Shown here: in pieces, positions 18,635-28,750 of the stretch
Position numbering within the stretch: position 1 is the stretch's first letter
How the letters are laid out: each line of letters starts with the position of its first letter
Made by a program: the position numbers and the translations under genes
Notes under the pieces: model-generated
Told to the model about the DNA's origin: nothing
The model's input: only the letters and a program-made list of their open reading frames with translations
Databases searched by the model: none
Assembly: GCF_003957515.1 (NCBI RefSeq)
Contig: NZ_RQXW01000008.1
Span: 124,001 to 188,000 of the forward strand
Source: Amphritea opalescens
GTDB lineage: Bacteria > Pseudomonadota > Gammaproteobacteria > Pseudomonadales > Balneatricaceae
Reading direction: 5' to 3'
Length of the DNA: 64,000 nt

Positions 18635-19732
18635 ATGAACCATCAATCTATTGTTAACGATCAGCCTTTGGCAGGTATTCCCTCTGAACCGGTAGGGAGT
18701 GTTCCGCGACCTCTTAAGTTACAAGAGGCCATGCAAGCATATTCGCAGGGTGAGATGACGTCCGAGGCGATGGAAGCGTTGTTTGATGAGGTAGTGAGTG
18801 ACACTATCGCTAAATTTGAAGCTGCGGGCTCTCCTGTGGTTAGTGATGGTGAGCAAACCAAGTCGAGCTTTGCTACTTATCCTCTCGATGGTTTAGATAA
18901 TATCTCAGCCGAGGGTGTGGTGATCCCATTTGATGATGGTCATACACGACAGTTGCCTTGCTTAACGCAGGGGCCATTTAAGTATGCGACCTATGCGGGT
19001 TCTTACTTGCCTCGTGCTAAAAAGTTTGCGACTCGGCCAGTAAAACAGGCGGTTATTTCTGCCTCAGCGATGAGCTTGTTATATCCAGAGCAGGGGATTG
19101 CTGATTATTCACGGGAGCAGTTTTTAGCCGATTTGGTTCAGGAAGCGGTTACTGACATCCGTAGCTGTTTCGATAATGGGGCTTACCAGGTTCAAGTTGA
19201 TTTCACCGAAGGGCGTCTTGCGCTTAAGTTGGACCCTTCCAAGCAACTGTTACAGCAGTTTATCGATATCAACAATGAGGTGTTTGCTCATTTCAGCGAA
19301 GAGGAGCGTCAACGGATTGGTGTTCATACCTGTCCAGGCGGTGATCATGATTCATGCCATAGTGCGGATGTCGATTATGTCGATCTGATTCCTATGTTGT
19401 TAACGCTCAATGCAGGTAATTTTTATATGCAGATGGCGAGCGAAATCGATCCTGAAAAATCGTTGAAAATCATCGGTGAACACTTAGGCGCTAACCAGCG
19501 TATTTATATCGGTGTTATCGATGTGATTAATGAAACGGTGGAATCGGCTGAAACCGTGCGCGACCGAGTATTGCAAGCAGCGAAATATATTCCGCTGAAG
19601 CAGCTTGGCACAACAGATGATTGTGGCTTTTCGCCGTTTAGTGATGATATCGCCACCAGTCGTGAGACGGCGTTTTCGAAAATAGCGGCCCGTATTCAAG
19701 GCACGCAGTTGGCGTATGAACAGCTGATATAA
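18635..19732 (+). CDS. MetE-like cobalamin-independent methyltransferase, short form
   Basis: A 365-residue protein corresponding to the C-terminal catalytic barrel of MetE, without the N-terminal half. Zinc-ligand candidates are in HTCPGGDHDSCHSADVDY and in TTDDCGFSPF near the C-terminus. Such short core forms transfer methyl groups to homocysteine from donors other than methyltetrahydrofolate-triglutamate in several bacteria; the donor here is unknown. The ATG at 18635 follows AGGAAAC; the TTG one codon earlier is less likely. Confidence 0.85.
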   Translation: MNHQSIVNDQPLAGIPSEPVGSVPRPLKLQEAMQAYSQGEMTSEAMEALFDEVVSDTIAKFEAAGSPVVSDGEQTKSSFATYPLDGLDNISAEGVVIPFDDGHTRQLPCLTQGPFKYATYAGSYLPRAKKFATRPVKQAVISASAMSLLYPEQGIADYSREQFLADLVQEAVTDIRSCFDNGAYQVQVDFTEGRLALKLDPSKQLLQQFIDINNEVFAHFSEEERQRIGVHTCPGGDHDSCHSADVDYVDLIPMLLTLNAGNFYMQMASEIDPEKSLKIIGEHLGANQRIYIGVIDVINETVESAETVRDRVLQAAKYIPLKQLGTTDDCGFSPFSDDIATSRETAFSKIAARIQGTQLAYEQLI

Positions 19733-19743
19733 ACGGATAACCC

Positions 19744-19776
19744 GTCAGCCGGCTTTAACTGAGCCGGCTGACACTG
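19744..19776 (+). terminator. Terminator after the MetE-like gene
   Basis: GTCAGCCGGCT and AGCCGGCTGAC form a perfect 11-bp stem. The T run after it is short (ACTGTTT), but the gene pair is convergent, so it likely acts for both. Confidence 0.75.
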
Positions 19777-19806
19777 TTTGATTCAGGGCAAAATTGCGTT
19801 CGCTCT

Positions 19807-21045
19807 CTACGCCTCAGGATTACCCAACACGAGATTCGCTTCCTGTGCTTCCATAGCACTCTGGTGAGCGGCGATCAGTGCATCTTTATTTCGCTCGATT
19901 CGTTGAGCAACCAATATCGCAACGCAACCTGCCAGCATAACAATAAGCGTTATGATGAGGCCGTTATCAAAGTTACCGTAGTATTCCGCCATATAACCCA
20001 CGAGCGCTGGTGCGATCATCTGTGAGGTGCCATAGCTGAAGGTTAGGCGGCTCATCGGTTTAGATGGGTTATCAGGGAACAACCGACCCACCATCGACAA
20101 CACCATGCTAACGATACCGATAAAGCTAGCGCCATAAATGACCGCACTAAGGATAACCGCCCATAGCTGGTGGCTTAACAGTAGTATTAAAATACTGACT
20201 GCGTTCAGCAGATAGGCACAGATCAAGGCCTGCCAAGAGCCGGTCATGGCGACCACTTTATCCCATAGCGCACTGGCCGGGGCGCAGCTTAAGCCCGCAA
20301 TGAGCCAGATCATCCAGCCTTGGCCGGCTAATGCATCGATGCTTTCAGCGATGGTAATTAAAAAGGTGGCGGAGATCACATAACCAAAGCCCGCGCAAAA
20401 GTAGGCCAGTTGCAGCACCGGCATAAAACTACGGGGTAGCGCGATATGATGGTGAGGGTGTTTTGCGAGCGCTTTCTCGGCACTGAAATCGGGTAGCCAT
20501 TGCCATACCGGTGCAATGAGTAATAGCGTGACCAGTGCATAGATAAACCACTGTTGATCCCAACTGAAGTGTTGATTGATAAGGGTTGATAGCAGCGCTG
20601 TGATGACGATACCAATGCCTAACCCTGAAAAGAAGATACCCAGCTCGGCTTTATGGTTACGTTTCATTAACCAGTGCATCAGTAAGCCGCCGCCTAGCAA
20701 CATGCCCGCAGCACTACTTAAGCCAGAGAGGTAGCGTAACAGATACCATAAGGGTTCCAGCGTAGTGAGCCCCATCGCAAAACTGGTTATCACGGATACC
20801 ACTAAGCCGACTCTAAAGAGACGCGCTTTGAGTGCCAAGCTATGGATAAAGGAGATAAGCAGTGCGCCACTGAGGTAGCCTGCATAGTTAGCGGCGGCGA
20901 GGTAACCGGCCACCGATTCACTCAAACCCACTTCACTGGCCATCTCTGGAATCATTGGGGTGTAAGCAAAACGGGCGATACCGATGGTGGCCACAACGGC
21001 TAAAACGCAGGTGACTAGCATGCGGTTTTTACTGATTTCAGCCAT
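19807..21045 (-). CDS. YbfB/YjiJ-type MFS transporter
   Basis: A 412-residue major facilitator with twelve hydrophobic segments. The opening ATIGIARFAYTPMIPEM is typical of the YbfB/YjiJ group. The start is ATG at 21045 behind CAGGA; the open frame extends 39 codons further but without a ribosome site. It diverges from an AraC-type regulator, the usual layout of an effector-induced exporter; the substrate is unknown. Confidence 0.9.
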   Translation of the reverse strand: MAEISKNRMLVTCVLAVVATIGIARFAYTPMIPEMASEVGLSESVAGYLAAANYAGYLSGALLISFIHSLALKARLFRVGLVVSVITSFAMGLTTLEPLWYLLRYLSGLSSAAGMLLGGGLLMHWLMKRNHKAELGIFFSGLGIGIVITALLSTLINQHFSWDQQWFIYALVTLLLIAPVWQWLPDFSAEKALAKHPHHHIALPRSFMPVLQLAYFCAGFGYVISATFLITIAESIDALAGQGWMIWLIAGLSCAPASALWDKVVAMTGSWQALICAYLLNAVSILILLLSHQLWAVILSAVIYGASFIGIVSMVLSMVGRLFPDNPSKPMSRLTFSYGTSQMIAPALVGYMAEYYGNFDNGLIITLIVMLAGCVAILVAQRIERNKDALIAAHQSAMEAQEANLVLGNPEA

Positions 21046-21168
21046 GTTCAGTTTCCTGTAAGTGATTATCGAAGAAGGAAGTAATAGCAAGGAGGCTAGA
21101 TTAGAGGATGTTGCATCAGTAAACTTTCTATAAAATGACAGAATATCTACAAAACAGGACAAAATGTT

Positions 21169-21966
21169 GTGAAAGAAGAGCCAACAGCCCAGCTTCGTCC
21201 GCTAACGATGCCTACCTTACCGCGGGAACTGTATGTCCGACAGGAAAAAATGCCCGCAGGGCACTACTTTCCGGATCACCAGCATGACTGGCATCAACTA
21301 CTCTATGCCGTGTCGGGCGTATTGGTGGTGGATCTAGTCGGCGAGCGATATTTTATTCCACCGGAGCAGGCGATCTGGTTGCCCAGTGGTTGCCAGCATC
21401 GGGTGTATACCGAATATGGGGCCGATCTGAAAAGCCTCTATTTAGCGAAAGAGTATCAGGCATTAGGCACTGAGCGGGCGACGGTGCTGCATATTACACC
21501 GCTGATTCGCGAATTGATTCTCACCGCGGCGGAGTTTGAGGTCGAATATGGTTTAGAGTCCTATGAAAACGATCTGGTACAGCTGCTATTAAAATCCCTT
21601 AGCCGTTTAGAGCGGGATGATCGTTTTCTGCCTTGGCCCGTGAGCCCCGAGTTAACGGCATTATGTCATCGTTTGTATCAGCAGCCGGATCAGGTGGTCA
21701 CCTCAGAACAGTTAGCGAGTTCGATGGCGGTATCTTTGCGTACATTAGATCGCCGTTTTCGCCGAGAAACGGGTATGACCCTAAAGCAGTGGCGTTTGCA
21801 GTTAAGGTTGATGCAGGCGATTGAGTTATTGAACGCTGGGCATAGTGTCACGCAGATTGCCTTAGAACTTGGTTATAGCTCCGCATCACCCTTCATCTAT
21901 ATGTTTCGAGAACAGTTTGGTGTTGCGCCTGCTCAATATCGAAATCGCGCAGAAAAACTGAAATAA
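21169..21966 (+). CDS. AraC-family regulator with cupin sensor domain
   Basis: A 265-residue regulator with an N-terminal cupin-like domain (HDWHQLLYAVSGVLVV, about 35-110) and a C-terminal double helix-turn-helix (about 170-260, ending GVAPAQYR). The start codon is GTG with AGGA 10 bases before. It probably senses a small molecule and switches on the divergent MFS gene; the 123 bases between the two starts hold both promoters. Confidence 0.9.
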   Translation: MKEEPTAQLRPLTMPTLPRELYVRQEKMPAGHYFPDHQHDWHQLLYAVSGVLVVDLVGERYFIPPEQAIWLPSGCQHRVYTEYGADLKSLYLAKEYQALGTERATVLHITPLIRELILTAAEFEVEYGLESYENDLVQLLLKSLSRLERDDRFLPWPVSPELTALCHRLYQQPDQVVTSEQLASSMAVSLRTLDRRFRRETGMTLKQWRLQLRLMQAIELLNAGHSVTQIALELGYSSASPFIYMFREQFGVAPAQYRNRAEKLK

Positions 21967-22145
21967 CAGGGTATATCGCTGGTGATATTTCAGGGTCAGA
22001 TAGTCTTCGTTTAAATATCAGAATTAGTGTTAAAATGCCCGCCACTGTATGTCGCCTACTGGGCTGTAAGAGTGCTGTTTTACCTTAGAGACGGCATCAA
22101 CATACTCACCAACTTTGCATTAAATGATCCCGGAAAAGTATTCAG

Positions 22146-24338
22146 ATGGAAATCAAAGTAAATTTTTTAGACAATCTCAGGCTTGAAGCGAAGTTTGATG
22201 ATTTTACCGTTATCGCCGACCAGCCGATTCGTTACAAGGGGGATGGTTCTGCGCCCGGTCCATTTGATTATTTTTTAGCGTCTTCAGCCTTATGCGCCGC
22301 TTATTTCGTTAAGGTGTATTGCCAAGCTAGGGATATCCCAACGGACGATATTCGCCTATCACAGAACAATATTGTCGATCCTGAAAATCGCTATAACCAG
22401 ATTTTTAAGATTCAAGTAGAACTGCCGGATACCATTTCAGAGCGGGACCGTACCGGGATTATCCGTTCGATCGATCGCTGTACCGTGAAGAAAGTGGTGC
22501 AACAGGGGCCTGAGTTTAGAATCGAAACGGTTGAAAACTTGGATGCCGATGCGTCGATTATGGCGATGGGCGTTGCCGATGATACGGCCAACACCATGAT
22601 TCTGGGTAAAGATCTACCGTTAGAAAAAACCATCGCCAATATGACCGGTTTGCTTGAAACCTTAGGCATGAAAATAGAGATCTCCTCTTGGCGTAATATC
22701 GTGCCTAATGTGTGGTCCTTGCATATTCGGGATGCGTCTTCACCGATGTGTTTCACCAACGGTAAGGGCGCTACCAAAGAGAGCGCGCTCTGTTCTGCCC
22801 TAGGTGAGTTTATCGAGCGGGCCAGCTGTAACTTCTTCTACAACGATCAGTATTTCGGTGAAGAGATCGCTAACAGTGCCTTTGTTCACTACCCTAATGA
22901 GAAGTGGTTTGAACTGACCGAGGATGACAGCATTCCTGCAGGCTTGTTAGATGATCACTGTCTGGCGATTTATAACCCAGATAACGAACTACGTGGCTCC
23001 AATCTGATCGACACTAATTCCGGTAATGTTGAGCGTGGTATCTGTGCATTGCCCTATGTGCGCCAATCTGATCAAGAAACCGTGTATTTCCCTTCTAACC
23101 TGCTAGAAAATCTGTTTCTGAGTAACGGCATGAGTGCCGGTAATAATATCGATGAAGCGAAAGTGCAGTGCCTATCTGAAATCTTTGAGCGGGCGGTAAA
23201 ACGCCAGATTATCGAAGAGGAGATTGTGCTGCCGGATGTGCCTGAGGCCGTATTGGCGAAGTATCCTCAGATTGTCGCCGGTATTAAAGGGCTGGAAGAG
23301 CAGGGATTCCCTGTGCTGGTTAAAGATGCTTCCTTGGGCGGACAGTTCCCCGTGATGTGTGTCACCCTGATGAACCCTCGCACTGGCGGTGTGTTTGCTT
23401 CCTTTGGTGCCCATCCAAGCTTTGAAGTGGCACTAGAGCGCAGCTTGACCGAGTTGTTACAAGGCCGCAGCTTTGAAGGGTTGAATGATGTGCCACCGCC
23501 TACCTTTAATAGCTTAGCGGTGACCGAACCGAATAATTTTGTCGAACACTTTATCGATTCGACCGGGGTCGTTTCTTGGCGTTTCTTCAGTGCTTGCCAC
23601 GATTATGAATTCTGCGAGTGGGATTTTTCCGGTACCAATGCCGAGGAAAGTGAACGCTTGATGGCGATTCTCACTGAGCTAGAGCAGGAGGTCTATATCG
23701 CGATCTTTGATGACCTAGGTGCTGCGGCCTGTCGGATTCTGGTACCCGGTTATTCAGAGGTCTATCCGGTGGAAGACTTAGTCTGGGATAACACCAATAA
23801 AGCGATTCAGTTCCGGGCGGATATTCTCAATATTCATACCCTGAGTGATGATCAGCTAGCTGATTTGGTGGAACGCTTAGAAGACAGTGAAGAAGATAAC
23901 TATACCGATATCAAAACCCTGATCGGCATCGAGTTTGATGAGAACACTGTGTGGGGTCAGCTAACGATTCTTGAGCTGAAGATTCTTATCTATTTAGCAC
24001 TGGGCGAGCATGAAGCCGCGTTAGAGCTGGTGGAAAGTTTCCTACAGTACAATGACAATACCGTCGAGCGGGGCCTGTTCTATCAAGCGATGAATGCCGT
24101 GTTAGTGATTGTGTTGGATGAAGAGCTCTCCCTAGATGATTATCTGTTTAACCTGCGGCGTATGTTTAGTGAGCAAGTTATGGAGAATGTGGTGGGGTCA
24201 GTCACCGGCGAGGTGAAATTCTATGGTTTAACACCGACCAGCATGAAGCTCGAAGGGCTAGATCGACACTTACGACTGATTGATAGCTATCAAAAGCTAC
24301 ATGCGGTTCGTGCCGCTAAGGCAGGCCTCACGTCCTGA
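22146..24338 (+). CDS. ycaO: OsmC-YcaO fusion protein
   Basis: 730 residues: an OsmC-like domain (about 1-140), a YcaO domain (about 175-545) and a helical, TPR-like C-terminal part (about 570-720). FTNGKGATKESAL and SALGEFIERASCNF are YcaO family motifs that place ATP and magnesium. YcaO enzymes activate peptide amides with ATP; E. coli YcaO assists ribosomal protein S12 methylthiolation with RimO. The fused OsmC domain lacks a peptide substrate next to it, so RiPP synthesis is unlikely. A first OsmC-type Cys is seen in SSALCAAYFVK. Confidence 0.88.
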   Translation: MEIKVNFLDNLRLEAKFDDFTVIADQPIRYKGDGSAPGPFDYFLASSALCAAYFVKVYCQARDIPTDDIRLSQNNIVDPENRYNQIFKIQVELPDTISERDRTGIIRSIDRCTVKKVVQQGPEFRIETVENLDADASIMAMGVADDTANTMILGKDLPLEKTIANMTGLLETLGMKIEISSWRNIVPNVWSLHIRDASSPMCFTNGKGATKESALCSALGEFIERASCNFFYNDQYFGEEIANSAFVHYPNEKWFELTEDDSIPAGLLDDHCLAIYNPDNELRGSNLIDTNSGNVERGICALPYVRQSDQETVYFPSNLLENLFLSNGMSAGNNIDEAKVQCLSEIFERAVKRQIIEEEIVLPDVPEAVLAKYPQIVAGIKGLEEQGFPVLVKDASLGGQFPVMCVTLMNPRTGGVFASFGAHPSFEVALERSLTELLQGRSFEGLNDVPPPTFNSLAVTEPNNFVEHFIDSTGVVSWRFFSACHDYEFCEWDFSGTNAEESERLMAILTELEQEVYIAIFDDLGAAACRILVPGYSEVYPVEDLVWDNTNKAIQFRADILNIHTLSDDQLADLVERLEDSEEDNYTDIKTLIGIEFDENTVWGQLTILELKILIYLALGEHEAALELVESFLQYNDNTVERGLFYQAMNAVLVIVLDEELSLDDYLFNLRRMFSEQVMENVVGSVTGEVKFYGLTPTSMKLEGLDRHLRLIDSYQKLHAVRAAKAGLTS

Positions 24339-24469
24339 TAAACTCAAGGTTGCGGTGTGCGTCGATTCCTTTATGCAGATAATGCGATAGGGGCTGATAA
24401 TTAGATAGGCGCTGATGATTCGGTTGGCGCGGATCAATGATGCTGTAGCCGACCCCCATGAGACTAAAC

Positions 24470-24505
24470 AAAAAAACCAGCGGTTGTGAGGCCGCTGGTT
24501 TTTTT
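24470..24505. terminator. Bidirectional terminator between ycaO and nhaD
   Basis: CCAGCGG and CCGCTGG pair, flanked by A and T runs of six or seven bases on the two sides, so the hairpin can stop transcription in either direction. Confidence 0.92.
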
Positions 24506-24546
24506 CATTTAAGCGCACCGCTCGGTACGCTAAGGGTGAAAACCGG

Positions 24547-25782
24547 TCAGAGCACCAGTTTAGTCAGTCCCATTACCGCCAAGTAGCCACAGGTGTAGGC
24601 AATCAGCAACCAGTGAATAAAGCGTAAGTAACTGATGAATGACAGCTCTTGCAGTTTGCTGAGGGCGATAACACCCGCGGCAGAACCGACGATGAGAATC
24701 GAACCACCGACACCCACCGCATAGGTAAGGCCTAACCATTCGCCTTGAGTCATCGGAATATCTGATTGCAAGATAGCCGCCGTTAATGGCACGTTATCGA
24801 CAAAGGCAGAGAGAATACCGATCACATAGTTAGCATAGACCGCAGGCATCATGGTGTAGAGTTCAGGCAATAGCTCGAGTACCGACAACTCTTTGAGCAT
24901 GCCGACGAGTAACAGAACTCCGAGGAAGAACAGTAGGGTATCAAACTCGATCTCGCGCACATATTCCAAGACATTGGGGTTTTGTTCTTTACGGAAGATC
25001 ACTTGATGTACGATAAACATTAGTGCCAAACCAAAGAGGAAGGTCAGCACCGGCGGTACCGAAAACAGTACACTAAGAGCCAGTGTGCTAATGATGGTCA
25101 GTAGGAACAGCGCGGCAATCAGCTTATCGCCAGCCGAGATCGGCCGTTTGAATTTAGGCAGGGTGATCATGTCATTACAACCACGCATCAAGATCAACGC
25201 CAGAATCGCAACCCCTATTATGGCGGGCAGGATCAACAGCAATAAGCTCAGAATCGATACCTTACCATTCAAGAAAATCATCAAGGTGGTGACATCACCG
25301 GTGATCAGCGAAACACCGCCGGAGTTAACCGCAAAGACAATCAGTGCGGCAAATTTTAGTGTGTCTTTGGTTTCGAGTTTTAGTGATGCCAATAACGACA
25401 GCATAATCAGTGAGGCGGTGATGTTGTCCGCCAAGGATGAAAACATCAACCCGAGTAGGGCGATGAGAATCATCAGGGTGCTGAGCTTGAGTTCGCTAGG
25501 TAGTAAGCGGTAGACCAGCTGAGTGATCAAACCTTTTTCGTTAAGATACGCGACGAAGGTCATCGCGGCCATCAGAAATAGCCATAGAATGGCGATATCC
25601 AGAAGTTGTTCGTTGAGTGCTTCCTGAATTGCCTGAGGTGACTTTTCAGGGAAGACAAAGGCAAGAATCCAAACCAGTGTGCCGATGAAGAGTGTCGATT
25701 TAGCTTTATTCAGATGAACAACATCTTCAAAAATAATCAACAAAAAGGCGAGGATGATCAGGCCCAATAGCAAATAATGCAT
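24547..25782 (-). CDS. nhaD: NhaD-type sodium/proton antiporter
   Basis: A 411-residue membrane protein with about twelve hydrophobic segments. The NhaD signatures SSLADNITASLIMLS and AFVDNVPLTAAIL, with buried Asp-Asn pairs, are clear. It expels Na+ (or Li+) for protons and is common in marine and alkaliphilic bacteria. ATG at 25782 is preferred, with GTGGGA before it; a GTG four codons upstream is also open. Confidence 0.92.
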   Translation of the reverse strand: MHYLLLGLIILAFLLIIFEDVVHLNKAKSTLFIGTLVWILAFVFPEKSPQAIQEALNEQLLDIAILWLFLMAAMTFVAYLNEKGLITQLVYRLLPSELKLSTLMILIALLGLMFSSLADNITASLIMLSLLASLKLETKDTLKFAALIVFAVNSGGVSLITGDVTTLMIFLNGKVSILSLLLLILPAIIGVAILALILMRGCNDMITLPKFKRPISAGDKLIAALFLLTIISTLALSVLFSVPPVLTFLFGLALMFIVHQVIFRKEQNPNVLEYVREIEFDTLLFFLGVLLLVGMLKELSVLELLPELYTMMPAVYANYVIGILSAFVDNVPLTAAILQSDIPMTQGEWLGLTYAVGVGGSILIVGSAAGVIALSKLQELSFISYLRFIHWLLIAYTCGYLAVMGLTKLVL

Positions 25783-26186
25783 CGTTAGTCCCACTTTTAA
25801 ATTTTATAGGCGGCTATTCTCCACTTTTGTATTAGCTTAATACAATAGATAAAACGGTTAAGAGGGTAAGAATATTAGGATATTCCACTATATCTGTTTA
25901 TTTATTCTATCTGCCGAAAACTTTTTTAACGGTTGCGGGTCACAACGGTAGCCGTTAATCCGTTTGGTGTCGTTTTGTTCACGACAGGCTAAGTTGTTGA
26001 CCTGCGAGACGCTGAATGGATAGTACTGAATGAAAATGCTGAATGATAAAAGCCCCTGTTGTTTACGCAGCGGCGATAGATGACCACGAGGAGGTATAGT
26101 GGTCGGGATTGAGAAGATGATATATATACTCATTGTCACGCCATAGGCGTTACCATGAGCGGTCTATAAATTAAGGAAGAGCAAAG
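25783..26186. other. Intergenic region between divergent nhaD and aldehyde dehydrogenase genes
   Basis: No gene is supported; an 83-codon minus-strand frame has no recognised family. CTGAATG recurs at 26012, 26026 and 26039, a 13-14 base spacing. AAGGAAGAG before 26187 is a ribosome site. Confidence 0.5.
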
Positions 26187-27620
26187 ATGTTAGATAAGCG
26201 TCAGTTTTATATAAATGGTCGTTGGGTTGCACCCGTCGAAGCCTGTGATTTTGATGTAATTGATCCATCCTCAGAAGAAGTATGTGCTGTTATTTCGTTA
26301 GGTACTGAGGCAGATACCGAAAATGCCGTGGCGGCCGCACGCAAAGCGTTTGATCATTGGAGTCAAACCTCAAAAGCGTCTCGGGTTGCACTGCTGGAAA
26401 AACTGCTAACCATCTACAATGAGCGAGCAGATGAGATGGCTAAGGCGATCTCAACCGAGATGGGTGCACCTATTGCACTGTCCCGTACCGCTCAGTGTGG
26501 TGCCGGTTCTTCCCATATTAAAAACCTTATTCGTGCGCTGAAAGGCTATGAATTTGATCAGCCGCTGGGTGACCATGCGCCGGATAACCGTATTCTGCAT
26601 GAAGCGATCGGTGTCTGTGCCCTGATCACGCCGTGGAACTGGCCGATGAATCAGGTGACCTTGAAAGTGGTCGCGGCACTGGCGGCCGGTTGCACCATGG
26701 TGTTGAAACCCTCTGAAATTGCTCCACTGTCCTCAATGCTGTTTGCAGAGATGATCGATCAGGCGGGTTTCCCTGCTGGCGTGTTTAACCTAGTGAATGG
26801 CGATGGTCTGGGTGTAGGCTCACAGCTTTCCGGCCACCCTGAAGTGGATATGGTGTCCTTTACCGGTTCAACCCGGGCCGGCGTGGCGATTACCAAAAAT
26901 GCCGCGGATACCGTTAAGCGTGTTGCACTGGAGCTCGGTGGTAAGGGCGCTAATATTATTTTCGCGGATGCGGATGATAAAGCGGTGATTCGCGGTGTGC
27001 GTCACTGCTTTAATAATAGTGGTCAATCTTGTAATGCCCCAACACGGATGCTGGTCGAGCGTTCGATCTATGATCAAGTGGTCCAAGTGGCGGCGGATGT
27101 GGCCAATAAAACTGCGGTTAACTCAGCGGATCTTGAAGGTCATCATATTGGTCCCGTCGTGTCACAGATGCAGTTTGATAAGATTCAAGGCCTGATTAAG
27201 GTAGGTATTGAAGAAGGTGGCCGTGTGGTGGCTGGTGGATTGGGTAAGCCTGAAGGGCTTGAGAAGGGCTTTTATGTCCGTCCAACCGTGTTTGCGGATA
27301 TCCATAACCAGATGAGTATTGCCCGTGAAGAGGTGTTTGGACCGGTATTAGTGCTCATTCCGTTTGATACCGAGGAAGAAGCCGTAAGCATTGCTAATGA
27401 TAGCCCTTATGGTTTGACGCACTACGTGCAAACTCAAGATAGCGAAAAAGCTAACCGCGTGGCGCGTCGTCTGCGGGCAGGTATGGTTCAGATTAATGGA
27501 ACCTTCCTCGGTGCTGGCTCGCCGTTTGGAGGCTACAAGCAATCGGGTAATGGTCGTGAAGGCGGTGTTTGGGGCCTTGAGGACTTTCTTGAAGTGAAAG
27601 CGGTCAGTGGTTGGAACTGA
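26187..27620 (+). CDS. NAD(P)-dependent aldehyde dehydrogenase
   Basis: 477 residues, normal for the family. The catalytic Cys282 lies in NNSGQSCNAPTR and the general base Glu249 in VALELGGKG; ITPWNWPMNQ and FTGSTRAG are cofactor-binding segments. The enzyme oxidises an aldehyde to the acid. The particular substrate is not readable and no pathway gene is adjacent. A strong hairpin follows the gene. Confidence 0.92.
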   Translation: MLDKRQFYINGRWVAPVEACDFDVIDPSSEEVCAVISLGTEADTENAVAAARKAFDHWSQTSKASRVALLEKLLTIYNERADEMAKAISTEMGAPIALSRTAQCGAGSSHIKNLIRALKGYEFDQPLGDHAPDNRILHEAIGVCALITPWNWPMNQVTLKVVAALAAGCTMVLKPSEIAPLSSMLFAEMIDQAGFPAGVFNLVNGDGLGVGSQLSGHPEVDMVSFTGSTRAGVAITKNAADTVKRVALELGGKGANIIFADADDKAVIRGVRHCFNNSGQSCNAPTRMLVERSIYDQVVQVAADVANKTAVNSADLEGHHIGPVVSQMQFDKIQGLIKVGIEEGGRVVAGGLGKPEGLEKGFYVRPTVFADIHNQMSIAREEVFGPVLVLIPFDTEEEAVSIANDSPYGLTHYVQTQDSEKANRVARRLRAGMVQINGTFLGAGSPFGGYKQSGNGREGGVWGLEDFLEVKAVSGWN

Positions 27621-27629
27621 TCTGAACAA

Positions 27630-27668
27630 GCCTACATCGACTGCAGATGGCAGTCGGTGTAGGCGTTT
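27630..27668. terminator. Terminator between aldehyde dehydrogenase and FUSC genes
   Basis: A 15-bp stem with one mismatch, GCCTACATCGACTGC with GCAGTCGGTGTAGGC, around an AGATG loop, followed by GTTTATT. It sits between convergent genes. Confidence 0.85.
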
Positions 27669-27673
27669 ATTCG

Positions 27674-28750
27674 TTAGCCTTTATTGATTGTCTGCAACAA
27701 CTTCTCTACTTTCTGCTTAAACATCGGGTGATGTATCACCCAGCCCCCAATATAACCAATCACAGAACCTAAGGTAATATCAAACAGACGGGAGAGGATG
27801 AGTTGATCCGTCTCGCCGGTCGGTATATTGGTGTCTGTAAAAATCACCGTTAGCGGGGTGATAAACATCACTGCTAAGCCGTAATTACGTGTAATTAATA
27901 GCTCAATAATAAAACTCAGTCCTAGTATCAGACAGGCGGTTTCCCAAGGCCCAGGGGCTAATGAGAAGATCACCCACGCGATACCCATACCGATAGTGGT
28001 GCCGATAATTCGATGCACATTACGGTGCCAAATCGCCCGAAAGGTGGCGCCTTGCATAATAGCGGCGCTGGAGATGGGCACCCAATAAGGATTTTCTAAT
28101 TGTAGGAACAGCGCGAGACAATAGCCGCCGCCGACAAATAAGCTAAGTACCAGCGATTCAATGCTGATAACAACAATATTGTGATTGATCTCTTCGGTAG
28201 GGCGATCGACAAAGGTTTTGGAAATATATACCTGATAAACACTATAGATCAGCGCTAAACAACACCCGCCCATGGCGCCAAACGTCAGAATACCGGTACG
28301 CTCAGCGGCAAGCGATAGATCAAAGGGCAGTGTGCGGGCCAGGCAGGCGACGACGACAAAAAAGAAGGTGCCCGGTGGTGGTACCGAGTAAAAGCGACAG
28401 ATCACCGTAACCAAAAAAACATTTACCGTGAGTGTAGCCGCGGAAAAATAGGGGTCAAAATTGGTTAATACGCCGAGGGCAAAGCTAACTGAAAACCCAA
28501 AGGCGCAGCCCGCTAATGTCATCATTCGCCGGGGAATATGGGTTTGGCGCATATATAAAATAGACAGGCCGCCTAAGCAGGCCAGCATAGCGGTTTGAAT
28601 ATCACCTAACCAAGCGCCTATGAATGCCGGTAGGCCGACGGATAGAGCGGAAGTAACGAGAAAGCCTAGAGGTCGCTTATGATCGCTGAGTTCTAGTAGT
28701 GGCTTAATGCTGTTGTAGAGGCGTGTGGTAAGAGCGAGGTTGTTGTTCAA
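27674..28750 (-). CDS. FUSC-family membrane protein
   Basis: A 358-residue inner-membrane protein with about ten hydrophobic segments and the FUSC central stretch (YWVPISSAAIMQG then HRIIGTTIG). Related proteins export aromatic carboxylates such as fusaric acid. The start is placed at TTG 28750, because AGGAG ends six bases before it; the TTG at 28756 would sit directly on the ribosome site. Confidence 0.82.
   Translation of the reverse strand: MNNNLALTTRLYNSIKPLLELSDHKRPLGFLVTSALSVGLPAFIGAWLGDIQTAMLACLGGLSILYMRQTHIPRRMMTLAGCAFGFSVSFALGVLTNFDPYFSAATLTVNVFLVTVICRFYSVPPPGTFFFVVVACLARTLPFDLSLAAERTGILTFGAMGGCCLALIYSVYQVYISKTFVDRPTEEINHNIVVISIESLVLSLFVGGGYCLALFLQLENPYWVPISSAAIMQGATFRAIWHRNVHRIIGTTIGMGIAWVIFSLAPGPWETACLILGLSFIIELLITRNYGLAVMFITPLTVIFTDTNIPTGETDQLILSRLFDITLGSVIGYIGGWVIHHPMFKQKVEKLLQTINKG

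Noticed and set aside
22146-24338. RiPP (azoline) biosynthesis cluster based on the YcaO gene
   Set aside because: No precursor peptide, E1-like partner, dehydrogenase or exporter is adjacent; the sequence is of the housekeeping YcaO type with an OsmC domain.
25888-26139. 83-codon minus-strand frame in the nhaD upstream region
   Set aside because: No ribosome site, no recognised family, and it covers the low-complexity repeat region.
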